DNA of 64,000 bases from Streptomyces halstedii (GTDB lineage Bacteria > Actinomycetota > Actinomycetes > Streptomycetales > Streptomycetaceae), in contig JOAZ01000003.1 of the NCBI GenBank assembly GCA_000720535.1, positions 308,743 through 372,742 on the forward strand, given 5' to 3'. Positions 28,265 through 37,703 of this stretch are shown here, in pieces. Below the pieces are notes generated by a model, which searched no databases, had not been told where the DNA came from, and saw only the letters and a program-made list of their open reading frames with translations. The translations under genes and the position numbers were made by a program. Every line of letters starts with the position of its first letter. Position 1 is the first letter of the stretch.

Positions 28265-28996
28265 ATGGCCAACCGCCGCCCACCACCCCGCCGCAGGACC
28301 GCAGCACGTCGTCCCGCACGCCGCGGCGCACCGGCGCGCCGTCGCCGCTCGCGCCGGCAGCGGCAGCGCGACACCCAGCTGCTCCTGCTCGGATTCGGTG
28401 CCCTCGCGGGCCTCGCGCTGGTGTGGGCGGTGATCTCCTGGCTGCTGGTGAACTGGTGGGCGCTGGTCGTCCTCGCAGCACTCGCTACCGTGGGCGGGAC
28501 GGTGTGGGTCCACCGGTATCGCCAGCAGCAGACATGGGACCGTGTCCGGCAGCAGACCCTGCGCTACGGGCTCCCGCAGCTGGATGCCCTGCACCACCGC
28601 GACTTCGAGTACGCGATCCGCGATCTGATGCTCCGCGACGGGTGCACCGACGCCCGCCAGATCGGCGGGGCCGGCGACAACGGCGCCGACGTCCTGGCCA
28701 CCGACCCCCTCGGCCGCGCCTGGGTCATCCAGTGCAAACACCGCCGCGACGGCGACCGCGGCTCGGCCGTCGGCACCCCCGACCTCCAACGCGTCAACGG
28801 CACCGCCCGCCAGCTCTACGGCGCCGACATCGTCCTGGTCGTCACGAACGGCCGCTTCTCCACCCGCTGCCAACCCCTCGCCACGCAGTTGCACATGCAC
28901 CTCGCCGACCGGCGCACCCTCGCCACCTGGGCCAGCGGCGGGCGCCCCTTGTGGGAGCTCCTGCCGAGGATCCCGCCGCCACGCAAGGGCCGGTAG
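28265..28996 (+). CDS. membrane-anchored Mrr-like restriction endonuclease
   Basis: 243 aa. A very basic N-terminus (Arg-rich, 1-38) precedes two transmembrane helices (LLLLGFGALAGLALVWAVIS and ALVVLAALATVGGTVWV). The C-terminal half is an Mrr_cat-type PD-(D/E)xK nuclease: DFEYAIRDLMLRDGCTD, GGAGDNGADVLATD and VIQCKHR supply the Glu, Asp and Q-x-K residues. Mrr enzymes cleave modified DNA; the membrane form is widespread in actinobacteria but its target is not established. Likely cotranscribed with the small membrane protein. Confidence 0.8.
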   Translation: MANRRPPPRRRTAARRPARRGAPARRRRSRRQRQRDTQLLLLGFGALAGLALVWAVISWLLVNWWALVVLAALATVGGTVWVHRYRQQQTWDRVRQQTLRYGLPQLDALHHRDFEYAIRDLMLRDGCTDARQIGGAGDNGADVLATDPLGRAWVIQCKHRRDGDRGSAVGTPDLQRVNGTARQLYGADIVLVVTNGRFSTRCQPLATQLHMHLADRRTLATWASGGRPLWELLPRIPPPRKGR

Positions 28997-29030
28997 CCCG
29001 CGTCGAGTCGACCAAGGGGTGATCTCTGAC

Positions 29031-29463
29031 TGCTGGCGTTGAACTCGCCGCGCCTGGTGCTGTCGAAGAAACCCAGGCGCGGGTAGAACGCATGCAGCCG
29101 GTCGACGTCCCCACCGAGCTTGCCACTGGGGCTGAGCCTGATCGGCGTACGCCACGGCGATCGGCCGCTGCGATGAGGTGCTGCATGGCGCGTATGCCGA
29201 ACCCTCTGCCTCGTTCGCTCTCCGGAACGCGGATCCAGAACAGGACGAGGTATGGGCCACGGTCCATACCGACCTGCACACCCACACCCGGGCAGGCGCT
29301 CCGTAACCTCCTCGGCGAAGGCGTCGGCCCACGCACTGTGCTCCTGATCTGTGAAGGCATCCCCAGGATATGGCGCACCGTCCAGCCGGGCTTCGTAGCA
29401 GCAGGGCTTCCGGCCTCCGCTGGGCGCGGGGAGAGCCCCGTACCGTATCCGGATCGCGTGCAC
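29031..29463 (-). pseudogene. frameshifted GNAT acetyltransferase
   Basis: From a GTG at 29463 (HAIRIRYGALPAPSGGRKPC) the frame runs to the acidic helix DAFAEEVTERLPG, then the core VLFWIRVPESERGRGFGIRA with the acetyl-CoA loop RGRGFGIRA appears in a second frame, and a third frame gives GGDVDRLHAFYPRLGFF. At least two frameshifts separate these blocks, so no functional GNAT can be made unless the sequence contains errors. Confidence 0.6.
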
Positions 29464-29994
29464 TCGCCTGACGCCGGACGGTCTGCATGTTCGGCGCGAG
29501 CGGATGCCTCGGTCGCCGGCGGATGGACGAGGCCGACCGCAGTGGTCTCGGGCGCTGCGCCGCTGACACCGGGCGCGGCCCGACCGTCGTCGATACCCCC
29601 CAGCGCGTTCCCCAGGAAGAACGGAGCGACCATCCCTGCGTAGATGAACATGCCCCAGCCAAAGATCAGCGTGAAGACGTTCGCGTCGCTGCGCGGGGAG
29701 CTGTAAGCGACGCCCTGCATGGTTGTGAAACAGCCACGGGAACCAAGCGGGGCGTACGAAGCCCGGGTCGGCGTACCGGCCGCCGCCCCGGCGCCACGCC
29801 ATGAGCGGGACCGACGCGAAGCGCACGCCGGCCAGACGAGCCGCCCCACTACGCCCCGCTGACCGGACGCGTCCGGCTCCGGCCGGCAGCACAGCAGCAG
29901 GCCCGCCCCGCTGCGGCGCCGGGTCTCTGCCGAGCCCAGCAGCCCCCGGCCCGGTCAACGAGGCAAGGGGCGCGATCGGTTCAGGTGGCGTGGG
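29464..29994. other. degraded stretch with membrane-protein fragment
   Basis: No intact gene. On the minus strand, fragments in two frames (GRYADPGFVRPAWFPWLF; DANVFTLIFGWGMFIYAG) could be pieces of a small membrane protein split by a frameshift. Evidence is too weak for a gene call. Confidence 0.35.
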
Positions 29995-30228
29995 TCAGAA
30001 GCTGCACACGACCATGCCGGCGGTGGCTCCGCCGGCCCATCCGATGAGGCCACCGGGGAGCGCTCCGACTCCACCGGCGAAGGCGCCTGCGAAGGCTCCG
30101 GTGATCGCGGTTCCGACGGCCCACTGGGCCACGCACTTGTCCCAGTCACCGTCCTTCTTGCGCTTGTCCTCGTACGCCTTCCGCTCCGCATCCGAGCAGG
30201 TGGGCGCGGGCGGACAGCGGGCGGACAT
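29995..30228 (-). CDS. glycine-zipper hydrophobic peptide coupled to an alcohol dehydrogenase
   Basis: 77 aa. The ATG at 30228 shares a base with the stop of the dehydrogenase gene (TGATG). The N-terminal half is polar and charged with two Cys (CPPAPTC) and DKRKKDGDWDKC; the C-terminal half is a Gly/Ala-rich hydrophobic hairpin (TAITGAFAGAFAGGVGALPG) ending in VVCSF. Length and composition recall small bacteriocin-like or pore-forming peptides and glycine-zipper proteins, but no leader, processing or export gene is adjacent. Function not assigned. Confidence 0.6.
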   Translation of the reverse strand: MSARCPPAPTCSDAERKAYEDKRKKDGDWDKCVAQWAVGTAITGAFAGAFAGGVGALPGGLIGWAGGATAGMVVCSF

Positions 30229-31259
30229 CACCCGGGTACGAGCACGGCGGCCCCGTTCACCTTGTCGGCGGCCAGGTCGGCGAGCGCCCGGTCGGCGTGA
30301 TCCATCGGATAACGGCTCGCCACGACACGGATGCCGACGCGTTCAGCCAATGCCAGGAAGTCCCGTCCGTCCTGACGGGTGTTGGAGGTGACACTGCGCA
30401 GATTCCGTTCCTGAAAAAGGTGGCGCTGGTAGTTCAGGACCGGAATGTCGGAGAGGTGAATGCCGGCCACGGCGAGCGTCCCCGACCGGTCCAGGGACTC
30501 CAGTGCCACCGGCACCAGATCCCCCACCGGAGCGAAGAGGATCGCCGAGTCCAGCAGTTCGGGCGGTCTGTCGTACGCCCCGCCGGCCGACGCCACGCCA
30601 AGTTCCAGGGCGAGTTCACGCGCACGGGCCGACCGTGTGAGCACATGGACCGTGGCGCCCTCCGCGAGTGCTGCCTGAGCGGCCAGATGGGCCGAGGCGC
30701 CGAAACCGTAGATGCCCAGCCGCCCGCCCGGAGGCAGCATGCTGCGTCGAAGCGACCGGTAGCCGATGATGCCGGCGCAGAGGAGAGGCGCGAGCAGCGC
30801 CGGATCCTGGTCGTCCGGCAACCGGTAGGCGAACGCTTCCGGAACCAGTGCCGTCTCCGAGAAGCCGCCGTCCGCGTCCCACCCCGTGTAGGTGGACCTC
30901 GGGCAGAGATTCTCCCGGCCGGCCCGGCAGTACCGACAGCTCCCGCACGTCCCGCGCAGCCACGCCCCGCCTGCTCTGTCACCGGTGCAAAACAGGCTCA
31001 CCCCTTCACCAACGGCCTCGACCCGGCCGACGATCTCATGGCCGGGAATCGTGGACGGGCGGTGCGGTACGAGGTCCCCCTCGGCCAGGTGCAGATCCGT
31101 ACGGCACACACCGCACGCCTCCACACGCAGCAGCAGCTCCCCCGGGCCAGGTGCCGCCGTCTCCCGCCGGACCCGCTCCAACGGTCTGGTAGCGACAGGC
31201 CCCGGTGTTCTCACGGCCCAGCCCCGGTGCGTGGCAGCGGCAGACGGAGAAGTAGTCAT
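30228..31259 (-). CDS. zinc-dependent alcohol dehydrogenase
   Basis: 343 aa medium-chain dehydrogenase/reductase. Catalytic zinc ligands are in [13 protein letters not shown] and [13 protein letters not shown]; the structural zinc lobe is [15 protein letters not shown]. The NAD fold [14 protein letters not shown] has a somewhat irregular glycine motif. The ATG at 31259 is preceded by GGAG at 3-4 nt. The substrate cannot be told. It overlaps at its 5' end the chimeric tail of the LuxR-type frame, whose native part ends near 31430. Confidence 0.88.
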   Translation of the reverse strand: MTTSPSAAATHRGWAVRTPGPVATRPLERVRRETAAPGPGELLLRVEACGVCRTDLHLAEGDLVPHRPSTIPGHEIVGRVEAVGEGVSLFCTGDRAGGAWLRGTCGSCRYCRAGRENLCPRSTYTGWDADGGFSETALVPEAFAYRLPDDQDPALLAPLLCAGIIGYRSLRRSMLPPGGRLGIYGFGASAHLAAQAALAEGATVHVLTRSARARELALELGVASAGGAYDRPPELLDSAILFAPVGDLVPVALESLDRSGTLAVAGIHLSDIPVLNYQRHLFQERNLRSVTSNTRQDGRDFLALAERVGIRVVASRYPMDHADRALADLAADKVNGAAVLVPG

Positions 31260-34089
31260 AGCTCCAGCCTGAGCCGGATGGACGAACGGGGCAATCGGGC
31301 GGGCGGCGGCAGGACGGACACTCGCCCGACTGGTCCCCAAGAATGATCAAGGGCCGGTTTCGGATTGCTCCGAAACCGGCCCTGATCTGCGACTGTCTCC
31401 AGTCGGGACGACAGGATTTGAACCTGCACTCCGAGGGCCGGATCGACGCCCGTGCCTGCCTGGCGCGGGTCGCCAGTGTCTCGGCGCCGCAGGCCGTGGC
31501 GAGTTTCTGTGCCCGGGTGAGTTCCCTCGGGGAGCGGATCGCCCTGCCGTACTCGAAGCGGGCGAGGGCGTGCTCGTAGGCGGAGGACGAGGACTCCAGG
31601 TGACGTACCGACTCGGCCAGCAGGTGGGCCGCCTCCTCGGCCGGCGCGAACAGGGCGAGGCAGCGCAGGGCTTCGCCGATGGCGGTGTCCGTGCCGAAGT
31701 GTTCGGCGCGGATCCGGGCGTCGGCCGCGATGCGGGCCACCCTGACCGGGTCGGTGTCGGCCAGGGCACGGGCGAGGTCTCCCGCCCAGGGTGCCCAGAC
31801 GCCGTTGAACCTGCCGCGTGGTTTCAGCGCCGCTCCCGCCGCCTCCAGCTCCGCCACGGCCTCCTCGGTACGCCCTTCGGCCAGCAGAAGTCTTCCGTGG
31901 ACGCACGGGGCGTCGGGCAGCACCATGGCGCCGCCCGGGTAGGGCGGGCCGAAGTCGTACCGGTCGGCGATCTTCCGGGCCTCGGCCGTGCGGCCGCGGG
32001 CCAGCAGGGTGTCCACCAGCAGGCAGGTCGCGTCCCAGTGGACCGGCAGGCCGCTGCCCGCGCGGTCGGCCAGCCGCAGTCCTTCGCGCAGGAAGCCCTC
32101 GGCCTCGGCGAGGCGTCCGCGCCGGCGGTGGACCAGGCCCAGCAGGGTGTGGGCGAACGCCAGGTGCGCACCGCTCCAGCCGGAGATCTCGAACGCCCGC
32201 ACCGCCTCGCCGAAGAGCTCCTCGGCCCGGTCGAGACGGTCGGTGAACGCGTAGGTGATGCCGACCATGGCGGGGAGCTCGAAGCCCCACTCCGTGTCGG
32301 TCCAGCCGAGGCCTCGGGCGGGGCGGCCGTCCACCAGGGCGCGTTCGAGGAAGTCGACGACGAGTTCGGCGTTCTCTCCGCGCAGCATCGCGTCGAAGGC
32401 CCGCAGGGTGAGCATGGCGCGCTCCGCGTTGTCGCGGCCCTTGAGGTGGTCGGCGTTGCGCGCGAGCCGCGCCGAGCGCCCCGGTCCGTCCTCCTCGGTG
32501 GCCTGCATGCCCTCCCAGAGGAAGTGGGCCGCCTGGAGGCGCATCAGGCCGGGGCCCGGTGCCGTACGGGAGGCCTCGGCGGCCAGCGACAGGGCGGCGT
32601 CCTTCAGCTGGTTGTTGTGGGACAGCGCGGCCGCCAGCCGGAACGTGGCGTCGATCCGCAGCGGCTCGTCCAGGCCCGGGGTGTCCAGTGCGGCGCGGAG
32701 GTGCTGCACCGTGGTGGAGGGTGAGCTGAGCAGGGTGGCGCAGCCGAGTTCGTAGAGGATGCCCGCCCGGTCGTGCGGCCGGGGCGGTTCCGCCAGGGCG
32801 CGTTCCAGGCAGCGCCGGGCGGCCTCCGGGGCTCCGACGGCGAGGTGCTGGCCCGCCGCCGCGCGGAGCTGGGCGACCACTTCCTGGTCGTCGTCCGGGT
32901 GGACTTCGAGGAGGTGCCGGGAGGCGGCCGCGGGGCCCAGTCCGGCGTCGGAGATGGCCCACGCGGCCCGTCCGTGCATGGCGGTGCGGGTGGCGGGCGG
33001 GATGGAGCGGTAGACGGCGCTGGCGATGAGCGGGTGGACGAACTCCAGCGGGTCGAATCCGCTCACGATACGGGCCTCGCGCAGCCGTGCCGTGCAGTCG
33101 GCCGCCTCCGCCGGGCTCATCCCCGCCAGCCTCGCGGCGAGTTCCTGGGAGATGTCGGTGCCGAGCACGGCAGCCGCCCAGGCGAAGCGGTTGGCGTTGG
33201 TCCCCAGGCGTTCGAGGCGGGTGATCAGGCCGCTGCCCCGTGCGGAGGCGCCGAGTTCACGCAGCAGTCCGGCGGAGTCCTCCACGGGTGCCAGTTCGCC
33301 GTCCTGCGCCTTGGCGACGAGCTCGACCGCCTCGTACGGGTTGCCGCCGGTGACGGCCCACACCTCGCGGCAGAACGGGTCGTCGGCGTGTTCGCCCAGG
33401 GCCGCGCGGACGAGTTCGGCCGTGGCGTCCGGGGTGAGCGGGCGCAGGGCCACCCGTGTCAGTGCCGTCCGGCCGCCGCCGCTGCCCCCGCTCTCCTCGT
33501 CACGGGCCTGCGCCCATTCGGCGTTGCGGTCGGCGAACTCCTGGGGACGGTGGGCCTGGACGACGAGGACCGGCAGTTCCGACAGGCGTGCCGTGAACCC
33601 GGCCAGCCAGGCGAGGGATTCGCCGTCCGCCCAGTGCGCGTCGTCCACTATGAGCAGTAACGGCCGATGGCTGAGCCGGGAGGCGAGCCGGGACACGAGG
33701 AAGTCCAGGCCGTCCCTGACACCCTGGGGGTCGGGCTGTGGGCCGCTGGGGACGGCGAGTCCGAGGGCGGGCGCGGTGATCTCGAACCAGTCGCCGAACA
33801 GCGCCCGGGTCTCGTCCACGGGGAACTGGTCCAGCGCGGGTTGCAGAAGCTGGCGTACGACGTGGAACGGTACGGACGTCACGGTCTCGCCGCCGCGTGC
33901 CGACCACACGGTGCAGCGGTCGGCGGCCAGCGTGCGGATCTCGTCGAGCAGGGCGGTCTTGCCGATCCCCGCCTCGCCGGTGAAGACCAGGAGCCCGCCG
34001 GCTGCCTGTCCGCCACAGAGGGCGTCCACCGCCTCTGCTGCGGCGGCGAGTTCCGGTTCGCGCTCGTACAACGGCCGGGACGGCTTCAT
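31036..34089 (-). CDS. LuxR-type (LAL) ATPase regulator lacking its DNA-binding domain
   Basis: The open frame is 1017 aa, but only about the first 885 residues look native. The AAA-type NTPase carries Walker [12 protein letters not shown] and Walker [11 protein letters not shown], followed by TPR-like helices. LAL regulators normally end in a LuxR HTH; here, at ARASI (near 31430), the frame runs instead into a tRNA-Pro 3' fragment (31403-31427), a hairpin and antisense alcohol dehydrogenase sequence. The HTH is gone, so DNA binding is probably lost. A TTA codon lies at 33658-33660. The ATG at 34089 has GGGAGG upstream. Confidence 0.75.
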   Translation of the reverse strand: MKPSRPLYEREPELAAAAEAVDALCGGQAAGGLLVFTGEAGIGKTALLDEIRTLAADRCTVWSARGGETVTSVPFHVVRQLLQPALDQFPVDETRALFGDWFEITAPALGLAVPSGPQPDPQGVRDGLDFLVSRLASRLSHRPLLLIVDDAHWADGESLAWLAGFTARLSELPVLVVQAHRPQEFADRNAEWAQARDEESGGSGGGRTALTRVALRPLTPDATAELVRAALGEHADDPFCREVWAVTGGNPYEAVELVAKAQDGELAPVEDSAGLLRELGASARGSGLITRLERLGTNANRFAWAAAVLGTDISQELAARLAGMSPAEAADCTARLREARIVSGFDPLEFVHPLIASAVYRSIPPATRTAMHGRAAWAISDAGLGPAAASRHLLEVHPDDDQEVVAQLRAAAGQHLAVGAPEAARRCLERALAEPPRPHDRAGILYELGCATLLSSPSTTVQHLRAALDTPGLDEPLRIDATFRLAAALSHNNQLKDAALSLAAEASRTAPGPGLMRLQAAHFLWEGMQATEEDGPGRSARLARNADHLKGRDNAERAMLTLRAFDAMLRGENAELVVDFLERALVDGRPARGLGWTDTEWGFELPAMVGITYAFTDRLDRAEELFGEAVRAFEISGWSGAHLAFAHTLLGLVHRRRGRLAEAEGFLREGLRLADRAGSGLPVHWDATCLLVDTLLARGRTAEARKIADRYDFGPPYPGGAMVLPDAPCVHGRLLLAEGRTEEAVAELEAAGAALKPRGRFNGVWAPWAGDLARALADTDPVRVARIAADARIRAEHFGTDTAIGEALRCLALFAPAEEAAHLLAESVRHLESSSSAYEHALARFEYGRAIRSPRELTRAQKLATACGAETLATRARQARASIRPSECRFKSCRPDWRQSQIRAGFGAIRNRPLIILGDQSGECPSCRRPPDCPVRPSGSGWSYDYFSVCRCHAPGLGRENTGACRYQTVGAGPAGDGGTWPGGAAAACGGVRCVPYGSAPGRGGPRTAPPVHDSRP
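31351..31382. terminator. strong 14-bp hairpin
   Basis: GGGCCGGTTTCGGA (31351-31364) and TCCGAAACCGGCCC (31369-31382) form a perfect 14-bp stem with a TTGC loop, flanked by AATGATCAA. It lies between the tRNA fragment and the alcohol dehydrogenase start and would terminate leftward transcripts from the truncated regulator. Confidence 0.75.
31403..31427 (-). other. 3' fragment of tRNA-Pro, candidate attachment-site scar
   Basis: On the minus strand GCAGGTTCAAATCCTGTCGT followed by CCCGA is a complete T-arm (5-bp stem, TTCAAAT loop) plus the 3' strand of a CGGGACG acceptor stem and discriminator A. This matches my recollection of actinobacterial tRNA-Pro. No anticodon or D-arm is present upstream, so it is not a functional tRNA. 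Element insertion commonly duplicates just this part of a tRNA gene. Confidence 0.6.
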
Positions 34090-34196
34090 GCCTCCCCTTC
34101 CCAGGGTGGTTGCGGAGGGGTCCGAGCCTAGTCGTGCGCGGGTGCCCACGGACAGGGTTCACACGGTAATCCGCAGGTACGGGGCACAATCGAGGG

Positions 34197-34721
34197 GTGG
34201 ACGAAGCACACAGGGACCGTGACGAGGAAGGGCGGGCGCGCAATGCGCGCCCGCGCGACGGGCTGGGGCGCCCCCTGCCGTACGGCGCTCCGGGGGTGGA
34301 GCGGCAACCGGAGGGGGTCGTGCGCTCCCCGGAGGAGACGGTGCGCGAGGCGCAGCGGCTGCTGGACGCGGGGATGCCCTTCCACGCGCACGAGGTGTTC
34401 GAGGACGCGTGGAAGTCGGGGCCGGACGCGGAGCGGGAGCTGTGGCGGGGCCTCGCGCAGATGGCGGTGGGGCTGACGCACGCCGCCCGGGGCAACACGG
34501 CGGGCGGGGCACGGCTGTTGCGGCGGGGTGCGGGGGCGGTGGAGGCGTTCGCGGGGACGGATCCGCACGGCATCGAGGTGGCGCGGCTGACCGTCTGGGC
34601 CCGCGACCTGGCCGGCCGGGTGGAGGCGGCGCCGCCGGACGCCACGGCGGGTGGTCCGGGCGTCGGAGGTACGGTGGACGCGGCGGCCGAGGCGCCGCGT
34701 CTGCGGGGGGCCGGGCGCTGA
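34197..34721 (+). CDS. DUF309 family protein
   Basis: 174 aa from the GTG at 34197. The DUF309 core is residues 48-90: EAQRLLDAGMPFHAHEVFED and AWKSGPDAERELWRGLAQMA with the conserved HAHEVFE and WRGLAQ motifs; helices continue to about 125. Function unknown. The Arg/Asp-rich N-terminus and Pro/Ala tail are probably disordered. It is divergent from the LuxR-type gene and 74 bp before a membrane protein gene. Confidence 0.8.
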   Translation: MDEAHRDRDEEGRARNARPRDGLGRPLPYGAPGVERQPEGVVRSPEETVREAQRLLDAGMPFHAHEVFEDAWKSGPDAERELWRGLAQMAVGLTHAARGNTAGGARLLRRGAGAVEAFAGTDPHGIEVARLTVWARDLAGRVEAAPPDATAGGPGVGGTVDAAAEAPRLRGAGR

Positions 34722-34795
34722 GGCCCGGCCGCCGGTACCCGGCGATCACCCGGTGCGGCGAACATCCCGGTGCCCAGCGATTACGATCCGGCACC

Positions 34796-35503
34796 ATGAC
34801 CAACTCTGACCACGCCCGAGGCCGCGTCGTCGACGGCGCCATCGACGACGCCACCGACGGCCCCGACCAGGGCCCGCCCGAGGAACGCGGCCGGGACGGG
34901 GAACCGGACCGGGACCACAAGGGGAACCCCGGCCCAGCCGCCGCGACCGATGCCGATGCCGGTGCCGGTGCCGGTGCCGGTGCCGGTGCCGGTGCCGGTG
35001 CCGGTGCCGGTGCCGGTGCCCGTACCGGTAAGACCGCTTCGCCCGCCCTGACCACACCTCTCACGACCGCCCCCGGACCGGAGCGCACGCCGGACACCGC
35101 ACCGGACGAGAAGACCGAAGGGCCCGGGAAGATATCCGGGCCCGAGGACAGAGCCGCTCCCGACGACATCACCGAGACAGCCGAGAGCGCCGAGAACGCC
35201 GATAGCGCCGAAGACACCGAGACGGCCGAAACCGTCGAAGACGGACGTCGGTTGACGCCCCGTCAGGCTCGGCGGTTGCGCATCGTCCTGTCCTCGGTGG
35301 GCATGGTCGTGATGGGCGTCGTCCTGGCACTGCGTATCGCCAGCCGTTCCTCCGTCCTGGTCGTCGGGGTGTACGGCCTCGCACTCATCCTCTGCGGTGT
35401 GGTGATCGAGCTCAGCAGGAACGGCCGCACCCGTCTGGGCAGTTGGCTGCTCGGCATCGGCCTGGTGGCGGCCGTCGCCGCGGATCAGTTGCTGATTCCC
35501 TGA
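34796..35503 (+). CDS. membrane protein with long acidic repeat-rich N-terminus
   Basis: 235 aa. Residues 1-150 are hydrophilic, Asp/Glu/Pro-rich and contain an (Ala-Gly)n tract encoded by ten GGTGCC units, then ETAESAENADSAEDTETAET-like acidic repeats. Residues about 160-235 hold three hydrophobic helices (IVLSSVGMVVMGVVLALRI, VLVVGVYGLALILCGVVIEL, LGSWLLGIGLVAAVAADQLL). Only the membrane part looks conserved in style. No function assigned. ATG at 34796. Confidence 0.75.
   Translation: MTNSDHARGRVVDGAIDDATDGPDQGPPEERGRDGEPDRDHKGNPGPAAATDADAGAGAGAGAGAGAGAGAGAGARTGKTASPALTTPLTTAPGPERTPDTAPDEKTEGPGKISGPEDRAAPDDITETAESAENADSAEDTETAETVEDGRRLTPRQARRLRIVLSSVGMVVMGVVLALRIASRSSVLVVGVYGLALILCGVVIELSRNGRTRLGSWLLGIGLVAAVAADQLLIP
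34961..35020. repeat. (GGTGCC)10 hexanucleotide tandem repeat
   Basis: Ten exact GGTGCC units inside the membrane-protein gene, encoding alternating Gly-Ala. Being a multiple of three, copy changes would keep the frame. Confidence 0.9.
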
Positions 35504-35528
35504 CCTCGGGTCACTGACAGACGATCCG

Positions 35529-36407
35529 TCAGTTCAGCAGCAGTTGGAGGCCGCCCAGCACCGTGGCGCCGATCACGATCCGGTCGAAGAGCGTCTGGTT
35601 GATGCGGCCGGCACAGGCGCGCCCCAGGTAGGCGCCCGGGAGGACGAACAGCACCAGGACGGCGTCCAGCAGGAGCGACCGGGCGTCGATCAGTCCGAGG
35701 CCCACGCTGAACGGCACCTTCGAGGTGTTGACGATCAGGAAGAACCACGCCGACGTGCCCAGGAAGCCGAGTTTGCGGAAGCCGGCGGAGAGCAGATAGA
35801 GCGACAGCACGGGGCCGCCCGCGTTGGCGACCATGGTGGTGAACCCGCCGAGCGCCCCGTAGGCGCGGGCCTTGAGCCGCCCGGTACGCGGCGGCCCCGC
35901 CTCCGTGCCCGGCGGACCCGTCTCCGTGCCGGGCGGCCCCGTCTCCGTAGGCGGTTCGCCGCCGGGCGGGGTGCCGCTCCGGGACGCCCCCGCTCCCGCC
36001 GTCGGTTCACGGTCACGCTCCGCCGCTTCCCCGGTCCGGGCCGTGGCGCGTCGGCGCCAGAGGGTGATCCCCGACATGAACAGCAGGATCGCGCCGATGG
36101 AGGTGCCCACGGCGGCGTCGTCGGCCCACAGCATGAAGACCGTTCCCCCGACCACCCCCGCGGCGACGGCGGGGAAGAGCCGGAGCAGGGTCGGCCAGTG
36201 GGCGTGGCGCCGGTAGACGAGTACGGCGAGGATGTCCCCGGCGATCAGGATCGGGAGCAGCACCCCGGTCGATTCGCGGGCCGGAAGTACGGCCGCGAAC
36301 ACCGCGAGGCTGATCGTGTTGGCACCGCTGACGGCTGTCTTGGAGAAGCCGACGAGGGTCGATGCCGCCGCGAGCGCGGCCAGTGGCCAGAGTGTGATGG
36401 TGTCCAT
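35529..36407 (-). CDS. TauE/SafE-type sulfite/anion exporter family protein
   Basis: 292 aa integral membrane protein. Two sets of helices with the family pattern (STLVGFSKTAVSGANTISLA at the start; FTTMVANAGGPVLSLYLLS in the second half) are joined by a hydrophilic loop of about 50 residues with 8-residue repeats (GPPGTETGPPGTEAGPP). The substrate is unknown; relatives export sulfite or organosulfonates. ATG at 36407. It converges on the preceding membrane protein with only 25 bp between stops and a small ACTGAC/GTCAGT hairpin. Confidence 0.85.
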   Translation of the reverse strand: MDTITLWPLAALAAASTLVGFSKTAVSGANTISLAVFAAVLPARESTGVLLPILIAGDILAVLVYRRHAHWPTLLRLFPAVAAGVVGGTVFMLWADDAAVGTSIGAILLFMSGITLWRRRATARTGEAAERDREPTAGAGASRSGTPPGGEPPTETGPPGTETGPPGTEAGPPRTGRLKARAYGALGGFTTMVANAGGPVLSLYLLSAGFRKLGFLGTSAWFFLIVNTSKVPFSVGLGLIDARSLLLDAVLVLFVLPGAYLGRACAGRINQTLFDRIVIGATVLGGLQLLLN

Positions 36408-36486
36408 TCCGGATCAGATGGTAGACAGATCGTCGCCCGGGCCGATGATGGGACGGTAACAGCGCACTCCTCCCCCGGGGAGCGGC

Positions 36487-36593
36487 GACGTGCGCTCCTC
36501 GCCATGGACGGCAGACGTGCGCTCCTCGCCATCGGCGCCAGACGTGCGCTTCTCGCCACGGACGGCGGGCGTGCGTTCCTCGCACGGACGGCA
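36487..36593. repeat. four-copy 27-bp tandem repeat
   Basis: Units at 36487-36513, 36514-36540, 36541-36567 and 36568-36593, each built on GACGTGCGCTCCTCGCCA and diverging slightly. They fill the divergent promoter gap between the TauE/SafE and 2-hydroxyacid dehydrogenase genes (36408-36674). Whether they bind a regulator is unknown. Confidence 0.85.
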
Positions 36594-36674
36594 CCACCCA
36601 GCCCTCCGCGTACGACTGGTGGGCATGTGCCCACGGGGCGCCGCCCGGAGGACCGATCACCGCACAGGAGGACC

Positions 36675-37703
36675 ATGCCCGGCACCCGCCCCGTACGCCG
36701 ACGGCCGCCCGCCGCGCTCGCGATGAGCTCGGAGGCCGCCGCCGCGGTGCTCTCCCCCGACGTCCTGGACGCCTTGGACGCGGTGTGCGCGCTCGGCCCG
36801 CACCCCGTCGTCCACGACTTCGCCGGCCCGGCCGCCCGTGCCGCGCTCGCCGACGCCGAGGTGCTGGTGACCGGCTGGGGGTGCCCGCCGCTCGACGCGG
36901 GCGTCCTGGCCGCCGCGCCCGCGCTGCGGGCCGTCGTGCACACGGCGGGCAGCGTACGCGGCCATGTCACCGACGCCTGCTGGGAACGGGGCATCGAGGT
37001 CTCCTCGGCGGCGGCGGCCAACGCGCTGCCCGTGGCGGAGTACACCGTCGCGATGATCCTGCTCTCCGGCAAGCGGGTGCTGGAGCGTGCCCGTGACCTG
37101 CGGGCCTCGCGGGCGCCCGACGACTGGCTCGCCACCCCGCCGGACGTGGGCAACTACGGCCGTACGGTGGGCATTCTGTCCGCCTCGCTGATCGGGCGGC
37201 GGGTGATCGAGCTGCTGCGCCCGTACGACCTGCGGGTGCTGCTCCACGACCCGTACGTCTCCGACGCCGAGGCCGCCGCGCTCGGCGTCCGGCCGGTCAC
37301 CCTGGACACCCTGTTCGCCGAGAGCGACGTGGTCAGCGTCCACACCCCGCTGCTGCCCGCGACGACGGGCCTGGTCAGCGGTGAACTCCTCGCCCGCATG
37401 CGGCCGGACGCCGTCCTCGTCAACACCGCCCGGGGCGCGGTCGTCGATCAGGACGCGCTGGTCGGCGCCCTGCGCCGGGGTCGTATCAGAGCAGTCCTTG
37501 ATGTCACCGACCCCGATCCGCTGCCGCCCGCCCACCCGCTGTGGAACTGCGACAACGTCCTCATCACCCCGCATCTGGCCGGGTCGCAGGGCAACGAACT
37601 GCGGCGGCTGGCCGACCTGGCCGTCGAGGAGGTCGCCCGCTGGGCCGCCGGCGACGGTTTCGCCCATCCCGTACAACGCGAGAGGCTGGCGTTCCTCGCA
37701 TGA
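36675..37703 (+). CDS. D-2-hydroxyacid dehydrogenase family protein
   Basis: 342 aa, NAD(P)-dependent. The NAD domain begins YGRTVGILSASLIGRRVIELL, where the usual GxGxxG is replaced by GILSASLIG as in a divergent subfamily. The catalytic Arg is in NTARGAVVDQDAL, the Glu position is held by Asp in DVTDPDPLP, and the catalytic His is in LITPHLAGSQGNE. The substrate is unknown. The ATG at 36675 has AGGAGGA at 3-4 nt, a strong ribosome binding site. Confidence 0.85.
   Translation: MPGTRPVRRRPPAALAMSSEAAAAVLSPDVLDALDAVCALGPHPVVHDFAGPAARAALADAEVLVTGWGCPPLDAGVLAAAPALRAVVHTAGSVRGHVTDACWERGIEVSSAAAANALPVAEYTVAMILLSGKRVLERARDLRASRAPDDWLATPPDVGNYGRTVGILSASLIGRRVIELLRPYDLRVLLHDPYVSDAEAAALGVRPVTLDTLFAESDVVSVHTPLLPATTGLVSGELLARMRPDAVLVNTARGAVVDQDALVGALRRGRIRAVLDVTDPDPLPPAHPLWNCDNVLITPHLAGSQGNELRRLADLAVEEVARWAAGDGFAHPVQRERLAFLA

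Noticed and set aside
31403-31427. A functional tRNA gene
   Set aside because: Only the T-arm and the 3' acceptor strand are present; no D-arm or anticodon stem precedes them.
36487-36593. CRISPR array
   Set aside because: The 27-bp units are contiguous without spacers and diverge gradually, so it is a tandem repeat.
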